Assembly: GCA_947387485.1 (NCBI GenBank)
Contig: CANDNT010000005.1
Span: 1-64,000 of the forward strand
Direction: 5' to 3'
Source: Aquimarina rhabdastrellae
GTDB lineage: Bacteria; Bacteroidota; Bacteroidia; Flavobacteriales; Flavobacteriaceae
Length of the DNA stretch: 64,000 bases
Shown: piece after piece, positions 9,156 through 18,006 of the stretch
How the letters are laid out: every line of letters starts with the position of its first letter
Numbering within the stretch: position 1 is the stretch's first letter
Translations under genes and position numbers: made by a program
Notes under the pieces: generated by a model
Databases searched by the model: none
Seen by the model: only the letters and a program-made list of their open reading frames with translations
What the model was told of the DNA's origin: nothing

Positions 9156-10382
9156 ATGAAAGACTTACTAAAGAAATACGAAAATAAAACACCAGAAATA
9201 GTTTTTAATTGGAAAGATTCTGAAACAGATGCCGAAGGATGGGTAGTGATTAACTCATTGAGAGGTGGAGCAGCTGGAGGAGGAACACGAATGCGAAGAG
9301 GATTAGATATGAATGAAGTATTATCTCTTGCAAAAACTATGGAGGTTAAATTTACGGTATCAGGTCCTGCAATAGGAGGAGCTAAGTCTGGAATTAATTT
9401 TGACCCTAATGATCCGCGCAAAAAAGGCGTTTTAGAACGTTGGTATAAAGCGGTTTCCCCATTATTAAAAAGTTACTATGGAACTGGAGGAGATCTTAAT
9501 GTAGATGAAATACATGAGGTAATTCCTATCACAGAAAATTGTGGTGTATGGCATCCACAAGAAGGGGTTTTTAATGGGCATTTTCAACCTAAAGAGGCAG
9601 ATAAAATAAATAGAATCGGACAACTTAGACAAGGTGTTATTAAGGTTCTAGAAAATGAAATATTCTCTCCTAATGTAGAAAAGAAATATACTGTAGCAGA
9701 TATGATCACAGGTTATGGTGTAGCAGAGGCAGTAAGACATTATTATGATATTTATGGAGGAGATGTAAAAGGAAAGCGAGCTGTAGTTCAAGGTTTTGGA
9801 AATGTAGGAGGTGCAGCAGCTTACTATTTGGCCGAAATGGGAGCCAAAGTAATAGGAATTATAGATCATGCTGGTGGTTTAATTAAAGAAGAAGGTTTTT
9901 CTTTTGAAGAAATTAAAGAATTGTTCCTAAATAAAAAAGGGAATAAACTTTATAGTGAAAAAATGATTCCTTTTGAAGAAATGAACGAGAAAGTTTGGTC
10001 ATTACCAGCAGAGATTTTTGCTCCGTGTGCAGCGTCGAGATTGATTACTAAGGATCAAATCACACAAATGATCGCTTCTGGATTAGAAGTCGTATCATGT
10101 GGAGCAAATGTTCCATTTGCAGATAAAGAAATATTTTTTGGACCTATCATGCAATATACAGATGAAAGAATCAGTTTGATTCCTGATTTTATATCTAATT
10201 GCGGTATGGCAAGAGTGTTTGCCTATTTTATGGAAAAAAGAGTGCAAATGACAGATGAGGCAATTTTTATGGATACTTCAGAGACTATAAAAAGAGCTAT
10301 CCAACATACATTTAATAATAATAATACAAGAATAAATATAAGTAAAACAGCGTTTGAAATAGCCCTCAAACAGCTGGTGTAA
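9156..10382 (+). CDS. Glu/Leu/Phe/Val family amino-acid dehydrogenase
   Basis: A 408-residue NAD(P)-dependent dehydrogenase that reversibly deaminates an amino acid to its 2-oxo acid and ammonia. The substrate half carries GGAAGGGTRMRRG and SGPAIGGAKSGINFDP, where the Lys of GGAKSG is the catalytic lysine region of the family, plus GTGGDLNVDE. The Rossmann half begins near residue 205 with VVQGFGNVGGAAA (GxGxxG). Which amino acid it prefers cannot be fixed by eye; leucine or glutamate are the usual choices for such flavobacterial enzymes. It is followed after 18 bp by nhaB, so the two form an operon. Confidence 0.92.
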   Translation: MKDLLKKYENKTPEIVFNWKDSETDAEGWVVINSLRGGAAGGGTRMRRGLDMNEVLSLAKTMEVKFTVSGPAIGGAKSGINFDPNDPRKKGVLERWYKAVSPLLKSYYGTGGDLNVDEIHEVIPITENCGVWHPQEGVFNGHFQPKEADKINRIGQLRQGVIKVLENEIFSPNVEKKYTVADMITGYGVAEAVRHYYDIYGGDVKGKRAVVQGFGNVGGAAAYYLAEMGAKVIGIIDHAGGLIKEEGFSFEEIKELFLNKKGNKLYSEKMIPFEEMNEKVWSLPAEIFAPCAASRLITKDQITQMIASGLEVVSCGANVPFADKEIFFGPIMQYTDERISLIPDFISNCGMARVFAYFMEKRVQMTDEAIFMDTSETIKRAIQHTFNNNNTRINISKTAFEIALKQLV

Positions 10383-10400
10383 TTTTAAGTAAGCGAAACT

Positions 10401-11870
10401 ATGTTTAAATATTTTTTAGGAAATAGCCCCAAGTGGTTTAAGATGACAATGTTAGGGTTTTTAATCTTTAATGTGTTTTCTTTTTTTGTTTTAGGAAAAA
10501 CCATAACGGCTTGGCTGTTTATAGGTGAGTTCATTTTTACTTTAGCAATGGCGTTAAAATGCTACCCGTTACAATCGGGAGGATTGTTGGCTATTCAAAT
10601 TTTGATACTCAACCTTACTACCCCACATAATGCATATCATGAAGTTAATCAAAACTTAGAAGTAGTACTATTATTAGTATTTATGGTTGCAGGTATCTTC
10701 TTTATGAAGCCATTATTGATGTATATTTTTAGTAAAGTTTTTACCAAGATTAAATCAAAAATGGTGCTCTCATTGTTATTTGTATTCTTGGCAGCGGTAT
10801 TGTCAGCATTCTTAGATGCATTAACAGTAACGGCTGTATTGATAAGTGTAGCAGTAGGTTTTTATGGAGTATATCATAAAATCCATTCTGGATCGGGAGA
10901 TTATGATGAAAGCGGAGTATTGGATAGAGAAGAATTAAGTGGAGAAACCCTAGAAAAATTTAGAAGCTTTTTGCGTAGTTTAATCATGCATGGTGTAGTA
11001 GGTACAGCTCTAGGAGGTGTTTGTACACTAGTAGGTGAACCACAAAACTTATTGATAGGAGAAAAAATGGGATGGGATTTTATAGAGTTTTTCTTAAGAA
11101 TGGCTCCTATTACTATGCCAGTACTATTATTTGGATTATTAACAACAGTAATATTAGAACTTACAGGAAGTTTTGGTTTTGGAGAAAAATTACCAACTGT
11201 AGCGCGTACCATTATTGAGAATTATACAGAAGAAGAAGATGCTAACAGATCTGATAGAGCAAAATTTGGATTAATAGTACAAGGAGTGTCTGCTATCTTA
11301 TTAATTTTAGCACTAGCATTACACCTTGCACCAGTAGGATTTATAGGATTAGCATTAATTATAATTCAAACTGCTTTTATGGGAATCACAGAAGAGCATC
11401 ATTTAGGAAAAGCTTTTGAAGAAGGTTTACCTTTTACAGGATTATTGGTAGTGTTTTTTGTTGTTGTAGCAATGATACACGATCAGCATTTATTTTCACC
11501 AATAATTAAATGGGCCTTATCACTTGACCCAGCAGAACAACCTACGATCTTTTATGCAGCAAATGGATTATTATCGATGATTAGTGATAATGTATTTGTA
11601 GCTACAGTATATATAGGAGAGGTGAAGCAGGCTTTTGAAGCAAATCAAATAACACAAGAACAATTTGAAAAATTAGCAATAGCTATTAATACAGGAACAA
11701 ACTTACCAAGTGTAGCAACGCCAAATGGACAGGCAGCGTTTTTATTCTTATTAACGTCTTCTCTGGCACCGTTAATCGGATTATCATACGGAAAAATGGT
11801 GAAAATGGCATTGCCATACACGATAGTTTTAGGAACTGTAGGATTATTAGGTGTAATGTTTTTATTGTAA
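10401..11870 (+). CDS. nhaB: Na+/H+ antiporter NhaB
   Basis: A 489-residue polytopic membrane protein that exchanges sodium for protons. The beginning FLGNSPKWFKMTMLGFLIFN, the segment EFIFTLAMALKCYPLQSGGL, LSAFLDALTVTAVLISVAVGFYG, VGTALGGVCTLVGEPQNLL and the end NTGTNLPSVATPNGQAAFLF all follow E. coli NhaB closely. The two Asp of SAFLDALTV and the ISDNVFV segment are family-conserved. About 11-12 membrane segments. Slightly shorter than the ~513-residue E. coli protein because the C-terminal tail is absent. Coupling to an amino-acid dehydrogenase suggests a role in sodium or pH homeostasis during amino-acid use (inference). Confidence 0.95.
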   Translation: MFKYFLGNSPKWFKMTMLGFLIFNVFSFFVLGKTITAWLFIGEFIFTLAMALKCYPLQSGGLLAIQILILNLTTPHNAYHEVNQNLEVVLLLVFMVAGIFFMKPLLMYIFSKVFTKIKSKMVLSLLFVFLAAVLSAFLDALTVTAVLISVAVGFYGVYHKIHSGSGDYDESGVLDREELSGETLEKFRSFLRSLIMHGVVGTALGGVCTLVGEPQNLLIGEKMGWDFIEFFLRMAPITMPVLLFGLLTTVILELTGSFGFGEKLPTVARTIIENYTEEEDANRSDRAKFGLIVQGVSAILLILALALHLAPVGFIGLALIIIQTAFMGITEEHHLGKAFEEGLPFTGLLVVFFVVVAMIHDQHLFSPIIKWALSLDPAEQPTIFYAANGLLSMISDNVFVATVYIGEVKQAFEANQITQEQFEKLAIAINTGTNLPSVATPNGQAAFLFLLTSSLAPLIGLSYGKMVKMALPYTIVLGTVGLLGVMFLL

Positions 11871-11941
11871 AAAAAAAATCTATATACTTAACCCCGTAAA
11901 TTAACGTTATACACAATACAATTAAAAAATAAAAAAACACA

Positions 11942-12643
11942 ATGTCATATTTAGTAATACTAAGTAGCATAGCACAAAAAGCTAAAACGGTTGACCCAGA
12001 AGCCGAAGAAAAAACATTATCGATTATCGAATTGTTACTGAGTGGAGGAGTAGGAGGAATGATCATCATAAGCGTGTTATTTGTGCTGTTATTTGTAGCC
12101 GTATATATTTATTTTGAACGTCTTTTTGCCATAAAAGCAGCTTCAAAATATGATGAGAGCTTTATGGATCAAATAAAAGACAATGTGACTAATGGTAAAA
12201 TTGAAGCAGCAAAATTATTATGTGAGCAACACGATAATCCAGTATCTAGATTAACAGAAAAAGGAATTTCTAGGATAGGAAATCCCCTAGAAGATATCAA
12301 TAAGGCTATAGAAAATGCTGGACGTCTTGAAGTATACAAATTAGAGAAAAACGTAAGTGTTCTAGCTACTGTTGCAGGAGCAGCACCTATGATTGGTTTT
12401 TTAGGAACGGTTTTAGGTATGGTTCTTGCTTTTCATAATTTGGCAACAAGTAGTGGTCAAGCAGATATGGGATCCCTTGCAGAAGGAATTTACACAGCAA
12501 TGACAACCACTGTAGCAGGATTAGTAGTAGGTATTATAGCATATATAGGATATAACCATTTAGTAGTAAAAACAGATAAAGTTGTACACCAAATGGAAGC
12601 AACAGCTGTTGATTTCTTAGACTTATTAAACGAACCTGCTTAG
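11942..12643 (+). CDS. MotA/TolQ/ExbB proton channel family protein
   Basis: A 233-residue inner-membrane protein, the stator component that uses proton flow to energise a TonB- or Tol-type transducer. Three membrane segments: GGVGGMIIISVLFVLLFVAVYIYF (residues ~36-60), VLATVAGAAPMIGFLGTVLGM and MTTTVAGLVVGIIAYIGYN, the latter two being the family core with conserved GLLGTV-like GFLGTV. It is the first gene of a cluster of four (ExbB, ExbD, TonB-like, folC) with gaps of 1, 8 and 12 bp. Whether it works as ExbB or TolQ is not decidable here; the TonB-like third gene favours ExbB. Confidence 0.93.
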   Translation: MSYLVILSSIAQKAKTVDPEAEEKTLSIIELLLSGGVGGMIIISVLFVLLFVAVYIYFERLFAIKAASKYDESFMDQIKDNVTNGKIEAAKLLCEQHDNPVSRLTEKGISRIGNPLEDINKAIENAGRLEVYKLEKNVSVLATVAGAAPMIGFLGTVLGMVLAFHNLATSSGQADMGSLAEGIYTAMTTTVAGLVVGIIAYIGYNHLVVKTDKVVHQMEATAVDFLDLLNEPA

Positions 12644-12644
12644 T

Positions 12645-13037
12645 ATGAATTTAAGAGGAAGAAATAAAGTAAGTCCAGAATTCAGTATGTCTTCGATGAC
12701 AGATATTGTATTTTTATTGCTAGTATTCTTTATGCTTACTTCCCCGGTTATTACTCCAGAAGCTTTAGATTTGATTTTACCTAAAGCAAAAGGGAAGACA
12801 ACTAATGTTCAAAACATATCGGTTAGTATTACCAAAAAATTACAATACTATATCGATAGTGATAGAGTTAGTCAAAGTAAACTAGAAGCAACATTAAAAT
12901 CTAGATTGCGAGGACAAAATGAGCCTACTATTATTTTAAGAGCAGAAGAGGGGGTACCTATTGAGAAAGCTGTTAAAGTAATGGATATAGCCAATAGAAA
13001 TAGATATAAAATAGTTTTAGCAGTTAAGCCTGAATAA
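12645..13037 (+). CDS. ExbD/TolR family biopolymer transport protein
   Basis: A 130-residue inner-membrane protein with one N-terminal membrane segment (SSMTDIVFLLLVFFMLTSPV) carrying the conserved Asp of MTDIVF that takes part in proton translocation, followed by a periplasmic domain ending VKVMDIANRNRYKIVLAVKPE. It starts one base after the stop of the ExbB-like gene and works with it as the motor complex. Length is typical. Confidence 0.94.
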   Translation: MNLRGRNKVSPEFSMSSMTDIVFLLLVFFMLTSPVITPEALDLILPKAKGKTTNVQNISVSITKKLQYYIDSDRVSQSKLEATLKSRLRGQNEPTIILRAEEGVPIEKAVKVMDIANRNRYKIVLAVKPE

Positions 13038-13045
13038 AAAGATAT

Positions 13046-13900
13046 ATGTATAAGCTGGATACAAAGCATAAAAGAAAATCATTAATATTAACAACAGTAT
13101 TGCATGCAATGCTGTTGTTAATCATGTTTTATGTAGGACTTAGTTATTTGGATCCAGCACCAGAAAGTGGTATAGCAGTTAACTTTGGAACTTCAGTTAC
13201 AGGATCAGGTGATGTGCAACCTACCGAGCCTGTTAAAACAACTCCTAAACAGAATGTGCCAGAACCAGAAGTTCAAGAAGAAGTAGAGGAAACTTCAGAA
13301 ATTACAGAAGAAGTTATCACTCAGGAAACTGAAGATGCTCCTGTGATTGAAGAAAAACCTGAGGAAAAACCTAAGAAAAAGGCAGAAAAGAAAGAAAAGA
13401 AACCCAAAGAACAAAAAGAGGTAAAGAAAAAGCCTATTAAGAAACCAGATCCAAAACCAGATAAATCTACATTGGATATTTTGGATAGCTTTTCTAATGG
13501 ACCAGAAAGTGACGGTACAGCTTCAGGAGGAGAAGGAGATGATGATACGGGAGGAGATAAAGGTAATCCCAATGGTGATCCTAATGCAAAATCATATTAT
13601 GGTAATGGTAAAGGATTAGATGGAGATGGTAATTACCGATTAGGAGGAAGAAAAGCACTTAATAAAGAAAAATTCGTTCAGAATTGTAATGAATCAGGAA
13701 TAGTGGTTGTTCGTATTGAAGTAAATCAAAACGGAAAAGTAATTAAAGCTACTCCAGGAGTAAAAGGAACTACCAATAACGCTTCATGTTTATTGGCTCC
13801 AGCAAAAAAAGCAGCTCTAGCTACACGATTCAATAGTGATAATAAAGCACCTATAAAGCAAGTAGGGACTATTATCTATCAATTTAAACTTTCAGAATAA
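13046..13900 (+). CDS. TonB-like energy transducer
   Basis: A 284-residue protein with a single membrane segment near the N-terminus (LILTTVLHAMLLLIMFYVGLSYL), a long Glu/Lys/Pro linker (residues ~60-150, for example EEKPEEKPKKKAEKKEKK) that can span the periplasm, a glycine-rich stretch (DGTASGGEGDDDTGGDKGN) and a globular C-terminal domain from about residue 205 with VVVRIEVNQNGKVIKATPGV and GTIIYQFKLSE, resembling TonB C-terminal folds. It lies directly after ExbB and ExbD genes, so it most likely transmits proton-motive force to outer-membrane receptors. A TolA-like role is possible. Confidence 0.85.
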   Translation: MYKLDTKHKRKSLILTTVLHAMLLLIMFYVGLSYLDPAPESGIAVNFGTSVTGSGDVQPTEPVKTTPKQNVPEPEVQEEVEETSEITEEVITQETEDAPVIEEKPEEKPKKKAEKKEKKPKEQKEVKKKPIKKPDPKPDKSTLDILDSFSNGPESDGTASGGEGDDDTGGDKGNPNGDPNAKSYYGNGKGLDGDGNYRLGGRKALNKEKFVQNCNESGIVVVRIEVNQNGKVIKATPGVKGTTNNASCLLAPAKKAALATRFNSDNKAPIKQVGTIIYQFKLSE

Positions 13901-13912
13901 AGTATTATTTAC

Positions 13913-15136
13913 ATGAGTATGAATTATAGGGAAACATTACAATGGATGTTTGCCCAGCTACCTATATACCAACGCCAAGGTGCCAAAGCGTATAAAATAG
14001 ATTTGTCGAATACTACAAAATTAGCCAAATATCTAGGGAATCCAGAGCGTAATTTTAAAAGTGTTCACATAGGAGGAACTAACGGAAAAGGTTCTACAAG
14101 TCACCTTATATCCTCCATTATGCAAGAAGCTGGTTATAAAGTTGGATTGTATACATCACCTCATTTAAAAGATTTTAGAGAGCGTATACGTATTAATGGG
14201 AAAAAAATAAAGAAGAAATACGTAAAACAATTTATAGCAGCTCATAAGCCATTTTTTGAAAAAGAGCAGTGTTCTTTTTTTGAGATGACTGTGGGTATGG
14301 CATTTCGATATTTTGCAGACGAATCAGTCGATATCGCAATTATTGAAGTAGGTTTAGGAGGAAGATTAGACTCTACTAATATTATTACCCCAGAAGTTGC
14401 TGTAATCACGAATATAGGCTTAGATCATACACAATTTTTAGGAACAACTATAACTGAGATAGCAGGGGAGAAGGCTGGAATTATAAAAAATGACATACCA
14501 GTAGTTATAGGGAATTCTAAAGAGGATGCAGAAAAAGTATTTTTAGCTAAAGCGAAAGAAACCAAGAGTGAAATGTTTTTTGCTAAATCTTATACAGGTA
14601 AACTGTATCCTACAGCACTCAAAGGGAATTATCAAAAAGAAAATGTAAAAACGACGCTACAAACCATTTCTGTATTACAAAATAAAGGATGGAATATTAC
14701 AGATACACAGGTTCAAAATGGGTTATTGAATGTGATAGTCAATACAAAACTATTAGGAAGATGGCAAGTGATACAGGAACATCCTAAGGTAATATGTGAT
14801 ACAGGACATAATGAGGATGGTTTGCGATGGATTATGAAGCAACTTGAAGAAGAAAAATATAAAAGATTACATATCGTATTAGGGGTGGTCAATGATAAAA
14901 AACTAGACGAAATTTTGCCATTATTTCCTCAAGGAGCACAATATTATTTCGCTAAACCCTCTATACCTAGAGGTCTTGATGCAATTAAATTAAAAGAAGA
15001 AGCAACTTTTTTTAATTTAACAGGAAAAAAATTTAAGAGTATAAAAAAAGCATATAAAGCTGCATTACAGAGTGCTACGGATGGGGATTTGATTTTTGTA
15101 GGAGGAAGTACGTTTGTAGTAGCAGAAATAATTTAA
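13913..15136 (+). CDS. folC: Folylpolyglutamate synthase / dihydrofolate synthase
   Basis: A 407-residue cytoplasmic ligase of the Mur family that adds glutamate to folates and, as dihydrofolate synthase, to dihydropteroate. The P-loop IGGTNGKGSTSHL is near residue 55, followed by SPHLKDFRERIRINGK and GLGGRLDSTNI, then TNIGLDHTQFLG, all standard FolC motifs. The C-terminal domain has CDTGHNEDGL. It follows the TonB-like gene by 12 bp and ends the operon just before the tRNA promoter. The coupling to membrane energy genes is common in the group and does not indicate functional linkage. Confidence 0.95.
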   Translation: MSMNYRETLQWMFAQLPIYQRQGAKAYKIDLSNTTKLAKYLGNPERNFKSVHIGGTNGKGSTSHLISSIMQEAGYKVGLYTSPHLKDFRERIRINGKKIKKKYVKQFIAAHKPFFEKEQCSFFEMTVGMAFRYFADESVDIAIIEVGLGGRLDSTNIITPEVAVITNIGLDHTQFLGTTITEIAGEKAGIIKNDIPVVIGNSKEDAEKVFLAKAKETKSEMFFAKSYTGKLYPTALKGNYQKENVKTTLQTISVLQNKGWNITDTQVQNGLLNVIVNTKLLGRWQVIQEHPKVICDTGHNEDGLRWIMKQLEEEKYKRLHIVLGVVNDKKLDEILPLFPQGAQYYFAKPSIPRGLDAIKLKEEATFFNLTGKKFKSIKKAYKAALQSATDGDLIFVGGSTFVVAEII

Positions 15137-15154
15137 TTTTTTTTCAAAAAAGTT

Positions 15155-15184
15155 TTGCCATAACGTTGAAGTGTCTTATATTTG
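15155..15184 (+). promoter_or_regulatory. Promoter of the tRNA-Val pair
   Basis: TTG (15155-15157), 19-base spacer, TATATTTG (15177-15184): an exact Bacteroidota consensus, ending 24 bases before the first tRNA. Confidence 0.9.
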
Positions 15185-15208
15185 CACCCGCAACAACGCA
15201 TTACGCAA

Positions 15209-15283
15209 GGGCAATTAGCTCAGTTGGTTCAGAGCACCTCGTTTACACCGAGGGGGTCGGGGGTTCGAATCCCTCATTGCCCA
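15209..15283 (+). tRNA. tRNA-Val (anticodon UAC), copy 1
   Basis: A 75-nt cloverleaf starting GGGCAATTAGCTCAG, anticodon loop TTTACAC (UAC), T arm GGGGGTTCGAATCCCTC, acceptor stem GGGCAAT paired with ATTGCCC, discriminator A. CCA is not encoded. First of two tandem copies. Confidence 0.97.
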
Positions 15284-15299
15284 CAAAATTTTAGCGTAA

Positions 15300-15374
15300 G
15301 GGTGATTAGCTCAGTTGGTTCAGAGCACCTCGTTTACACCGAGGGGGTCGGGGGTTCGAATCCCTCATCACCCA
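15300..15374 (+). tRNA. tRNA-Val (anticodon UAC), copy 2
   Basis: The same cloverleaf as the preceding gene except for four bases in the acceptor stem, GGGTGAT paired with ATCACCC, where both changed pairs remain Watson-Crick. It lies 16 bases after copy 1 and shares its promoter; a terminator follows. Confidence 0.97.
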
Positions 15375-15381
15375 CAATTTT

Positions 15382-15408
15382 AAAGCCGATTTTTAATCGG
15401 CTTTTTTT
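15382..15408 (+). terminator. Terminator of the tRNA-Val pair
   Basis: AAAGCCGAT-TTTTA-ATCGGCTTT followed by T residues, 8 bases after the second tRNA. Confidence 0.9.
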
Positions 15409-16364
15409 ATACTTCATGTTTGGATTCATTTGAAAAGATAGTAAAGGGATCAATAACAATTGGGATCAAGAACAAAAGTTGTACTTAAGCAAAAATTTGC
15501 GTTAATCTGAAGAGAAAGAATTCTACATTTTTTACACCTCTAAATTGTGCTCTAAAAGGGATCAAGAATAATTATTGTATCCAATTATTAAAAATTAGAT
15601 AACATTACTCTAATTTTTAATAGATTTTATAGCTTTAAATAAGCTATTTAAAAACTGTTCTTTAAGTAATGGTTATACGGTTAAGCATTAATATTAAAGA
15701 TGGATTAAAAGCCTTTAAAATGAGGTTTGTACATATCCTAAAATGATCTATTTTGACTATTTTTAACCTAAGTTTTTAATTCTTTAGATATAAGAAACAT
15801 AAAATGATAAATAGGTGGAAATATAGCCCTTAAAAAAACAGATAAAATAAACTCACCTAAATAAATATTAAAAGTTAATATTTTGAAAAAACATTATCGA
15901 ATCTAAATATGATAGTGTTTTTAAATAATTAAATCACGGTATAAGTAATATAGATAGGCTAATAAACCTCATTAAAAAAGAAGGATAAAGTCTATGAAGG
16001 CTAACTATGCCTGATCTGATTGCGATCTAAATAAAAATTAAGCTGATGATATAATTATAGAAGACTATAAATTTTAAATAAAATTATGCTTAAAACTTCA
16101 AAAGCGAATAACTGATACGTATTGTATATACGATCTGATTATAAAAGAAAAGAGGATAAATAAATAAAGGCAAAAGAAATAACATCTTTTTTGCCTATGG
16201 TAAAAACTATTAAATAAGTTAGAGAAAGAATTAAGGAAACTTGATAAAATTAAGATAATATAAAAATAAATTTATAAAGTGTTATTAAATGTTTTGATAA
16301 TGTGAGTTTTAGATTGTAATAAACTAAGTAAGGTTATTTTGTAATACAATAAATAGAGAAGGGA
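15409..16364. other. Long gene-free region (~950 bp)
   Basis: Very A+T-rich with stop codons in all frames. It contains a 13-bp perfect inverted repeat with a 9-base loop (15587-15621) and three copies of GGGATCAA (15446, 15462, 15558). I see no second copy of the tRNA 3' end that would mark an integration site and no transposase remnant. It may hold an unrecognised RNA or be decayed sequence. Confidence 0.5.
15587..15621. repeat. 13-bp inverted repeat (hairpin)
   Basis: ATTAAAAATTAGA and TCTAATTTTTAAT are perfect complements separated by 9 bases. No T-run follows in either direction, so it is not a standard terminator. It is the only strong structure in the gene-free region. Confidence 0.55.
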
Positions 16365-16646
16365 ATGAAACAAAAAAATAATAGTATCATGAAAACAACA
16401 GAAGAAATTTTAGGAATAATTGTATCTAATATATCCAAGATCGTTCCAGATTTAAGTCAAGAGAATATTAATAGAAATGCAAAATTATCCCCATTAGGAT
16501 TAGATTTGGTAGGGAAAGCAGAATTGATTGAAATGACTTTAGAAGAACTTAATACAGACATCTCAAGAAAAGAATTATATATAGTAGATAGTATAGGGGA
16601 GTTGGCAGATCAATTTGCTAATAAATTAAAAAGCACCTTGGTATAG
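16365..16646 (+). CDS. Acyl-carrier-protein-like protein without the phosphopantetheine serine
   Basis: A 93-residue (or 85 from ATG 16389, MKTTEEIL) small acidic helical protein. The order NAKLSPLGLDLVGKAELIEM-TLEELNTDI parallels the ACP core [30 protein letters not shown], but the Ser of the DSL motif is Leu here (LGLDLVGK), so the usual 4'-phosphopantetheine attachment site is missing. ATG 16365 has a purine-rich AGAAGGGA just ahead; 16389 aligns better with family starts. It sits alone after a long gene-free stretch and ends 17 bp before the convergent murF gene. A non-carrier scaffold or regulatory role is possible; function unknown. Confidence 0.7.
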   Translation: MKQKNNSIMKTTEEILGIIVSNISKIVPDLSQENINRNAKLSPLGLDLVGKAELIEMTLEELNTDISRKELYIVDSIGELADQFANKLKSTLV

Positions 16647-16662
16647 GTGCTTAATGTTTCTT

Positions 16663-17940
16663 TTATAATAAATCTAGAATACGTTCGAGTTTCATACCTC
16701 TAGAACCTTTGATTAATATCGTTTTAATAATAGTATTTGAAGTATAAGAACTTTCAAAATCGTCATAAGTTTTAAAGCGATTGATACGAATATCTTTAAA
16801 TGAGGTTTGATAAAACCATTCACCTATAATATATATATGATCAATAGCACTATCTATCAAATAATCAACAATAACTTGATGTTCTTCTAAAGAGGTGTTA
16901 CCCACTTCAAACATGTCTCCTAGAAAAATAGCTTTAGGAGTATTAGAAATTTGTTTGAAATTATCAATTGCAGCAATCATACTTGTTGGATTAGCATTGT
17001 AAGCATCAAGAATGATTAAACAATCTCCCTTGGTGATCAATTGAGATCTATTGTTACTAGGATTATAAGCTTTAATAGCATTAGCTATAGTTTTGGTCGA
17101 AATCTTAAAATAATGACCTATAGCAATAGCAGCAGCAATATTTGTGAAATTATAATCACCGATTAATTGACTATGAATGGATTCATTTTCAAAAGAAGCA
17201 ATGGCCATAGGGTTGGCATTACTAAGTTGTATTTTAAGATCACTTTCTTTATGTTGAGAGAAAGAATAAGTTTTGTTGAGCATTGATGCCTTGACTAATT
17301 TAGGATCCTCTTGATTAAGAAATACTAAACCATTTTTCTTTTCAAGGAATCTATAAAGTTCTGTCTTTGCAGTTAAAACGCCTTCTAAACTACCAAAACC
17401 TTCTAAGTGTGCTTTACCTATATTAGTGATATAACCATAATTAGGTTGAGCAATAGTACATAAAAAATCAATTTCTTTATGATGATTAGCCCCCATTTCT
17501 ACAATACCTATTTCGGTATGAGAATTCATCGAAAGTAAAGTAAGCGGAACGCCTATATGATTATTGAGATTCCCTAAAGTAGCAGTTGTTTTAAATGTGG
17601 TGCTAAGTACAGCATTGATAAGTTCTTTTGTAGTAGTCTTACCATTACTCCCAGTTAAGGCTATAATAGGAATATCAAGATAATGACGATGATAAGTTGC
17701 AAGTTCCTGAAGCGTTTTAAGAACATCGTCGACAAGGATTAATTGAGGGTTATCTTCAAGAGGAGCTTCATCTATAATAGCGTATTTTGCTCCTTTTGAT
17801 ATAGCTTGAAGCGCATAAGTGTTTCCATTAAAGTTGTCTCCTTTAAGAGCAAAAAACATATCGTTAGGCTCAATTTTTCTAGTATCAGTACAAACTGATT
17901 TGCAATCTAAAAATAGAGTATGTAATTGTTGAATAGTCAT
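16663..17940 (-). CDS. murF: UDP-N-acetylmuramoyl-tripeptide--D-alanyl-D-alanine ligase
   Basis: A 425-residue cytoplasmic ligase that adds D-Ala-D-Ala to the UDP-MurNAc tripeptide, the last soluble step of the peptidoglycan precursor. Seen: N-terminal CTDTRKIEPNDMFFALKGDNFNG, the ATP-binding ALTGSNGKTTTKELI near residue 95, NIGKAHLEGFGS, and DAYNANPTSM in the C-terminal half, all standard MurF. It is unusual only in standing apart from the mur/fts cluster, next to gldJ, with a terminator between them. Confidence 0.95.
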   Translation of the reverse strand: MTIQQLHTLFLDCKSVCTDTRKIEPNDMFFALKGDNFNGNTYALQAISKGAKYAIIDEAPLEDNPQLILVDDVLKTLQELATYHRHYLDIPIIALTGSNGKTTTKELINAVLSTTFKTTATLGNLNNHIGVPLTLLSMNSHTEIGIVEMGANHHKEIDFLCTIAQPNYGYITNIGKAHLEGFGSLEGVLTAKTELYRFLEKKNGLVFLNQEDPKLVKASMLNKTYSFSQHKESDLKIQLSNANPMAIASFENESIHSQLIGDYNFTNIAAAIAIGHYFKISTKTIANAIKAYNPSNNRSQLITKGDCLIILDAYNANPTSMIAAIDNFKQISNTPKAIFLGDMFEVGNTSLEEHQVIVDYLIDSAIDHIYIIGEWFYQTSFKDIRINRFKTYDDFESSYTSNTIIKTILIKGSRGMKLERILDLL

Positions 17941-17952
17941 AAAAGCAATTAA

Positions 17953-17987
17953 AAAAAAGCCCTAACTTTTACAAGTTTAGGGCTTTT
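17953..17987. terminator. Terminator between gldJ and murF
   Basis: AAAAAGCCCTAACTT / AAGTTTAGGGCTTTTT forms a long stem with a small loop. On the minus strand it ends gldJ transcription and separates gldJ from murF. Confidence 0.88.
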
Positions 17988-18006
17988 TAATTATATGTTG
18001 TAATTA

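Noticed and set aside
11686..12069. A 127-codon open frame on minus over the nhaB end and the ExbB-like start
   Set aside because: Overlaps two confident genes on the other strand and has no family character.
15182..15433. An 83-codon open frame across the two tRNA-Val genes
   Set aside because: It lies over both tRNAs and repeats the same peptide because the tRNAs repeat; no coding signal of its own.
15209..16364. Integrated element using the tRNA-Val gene as attachment site
   Set aside because: No repeat of the tRNA 3' end downstream and no integrase or phage gene in the region.
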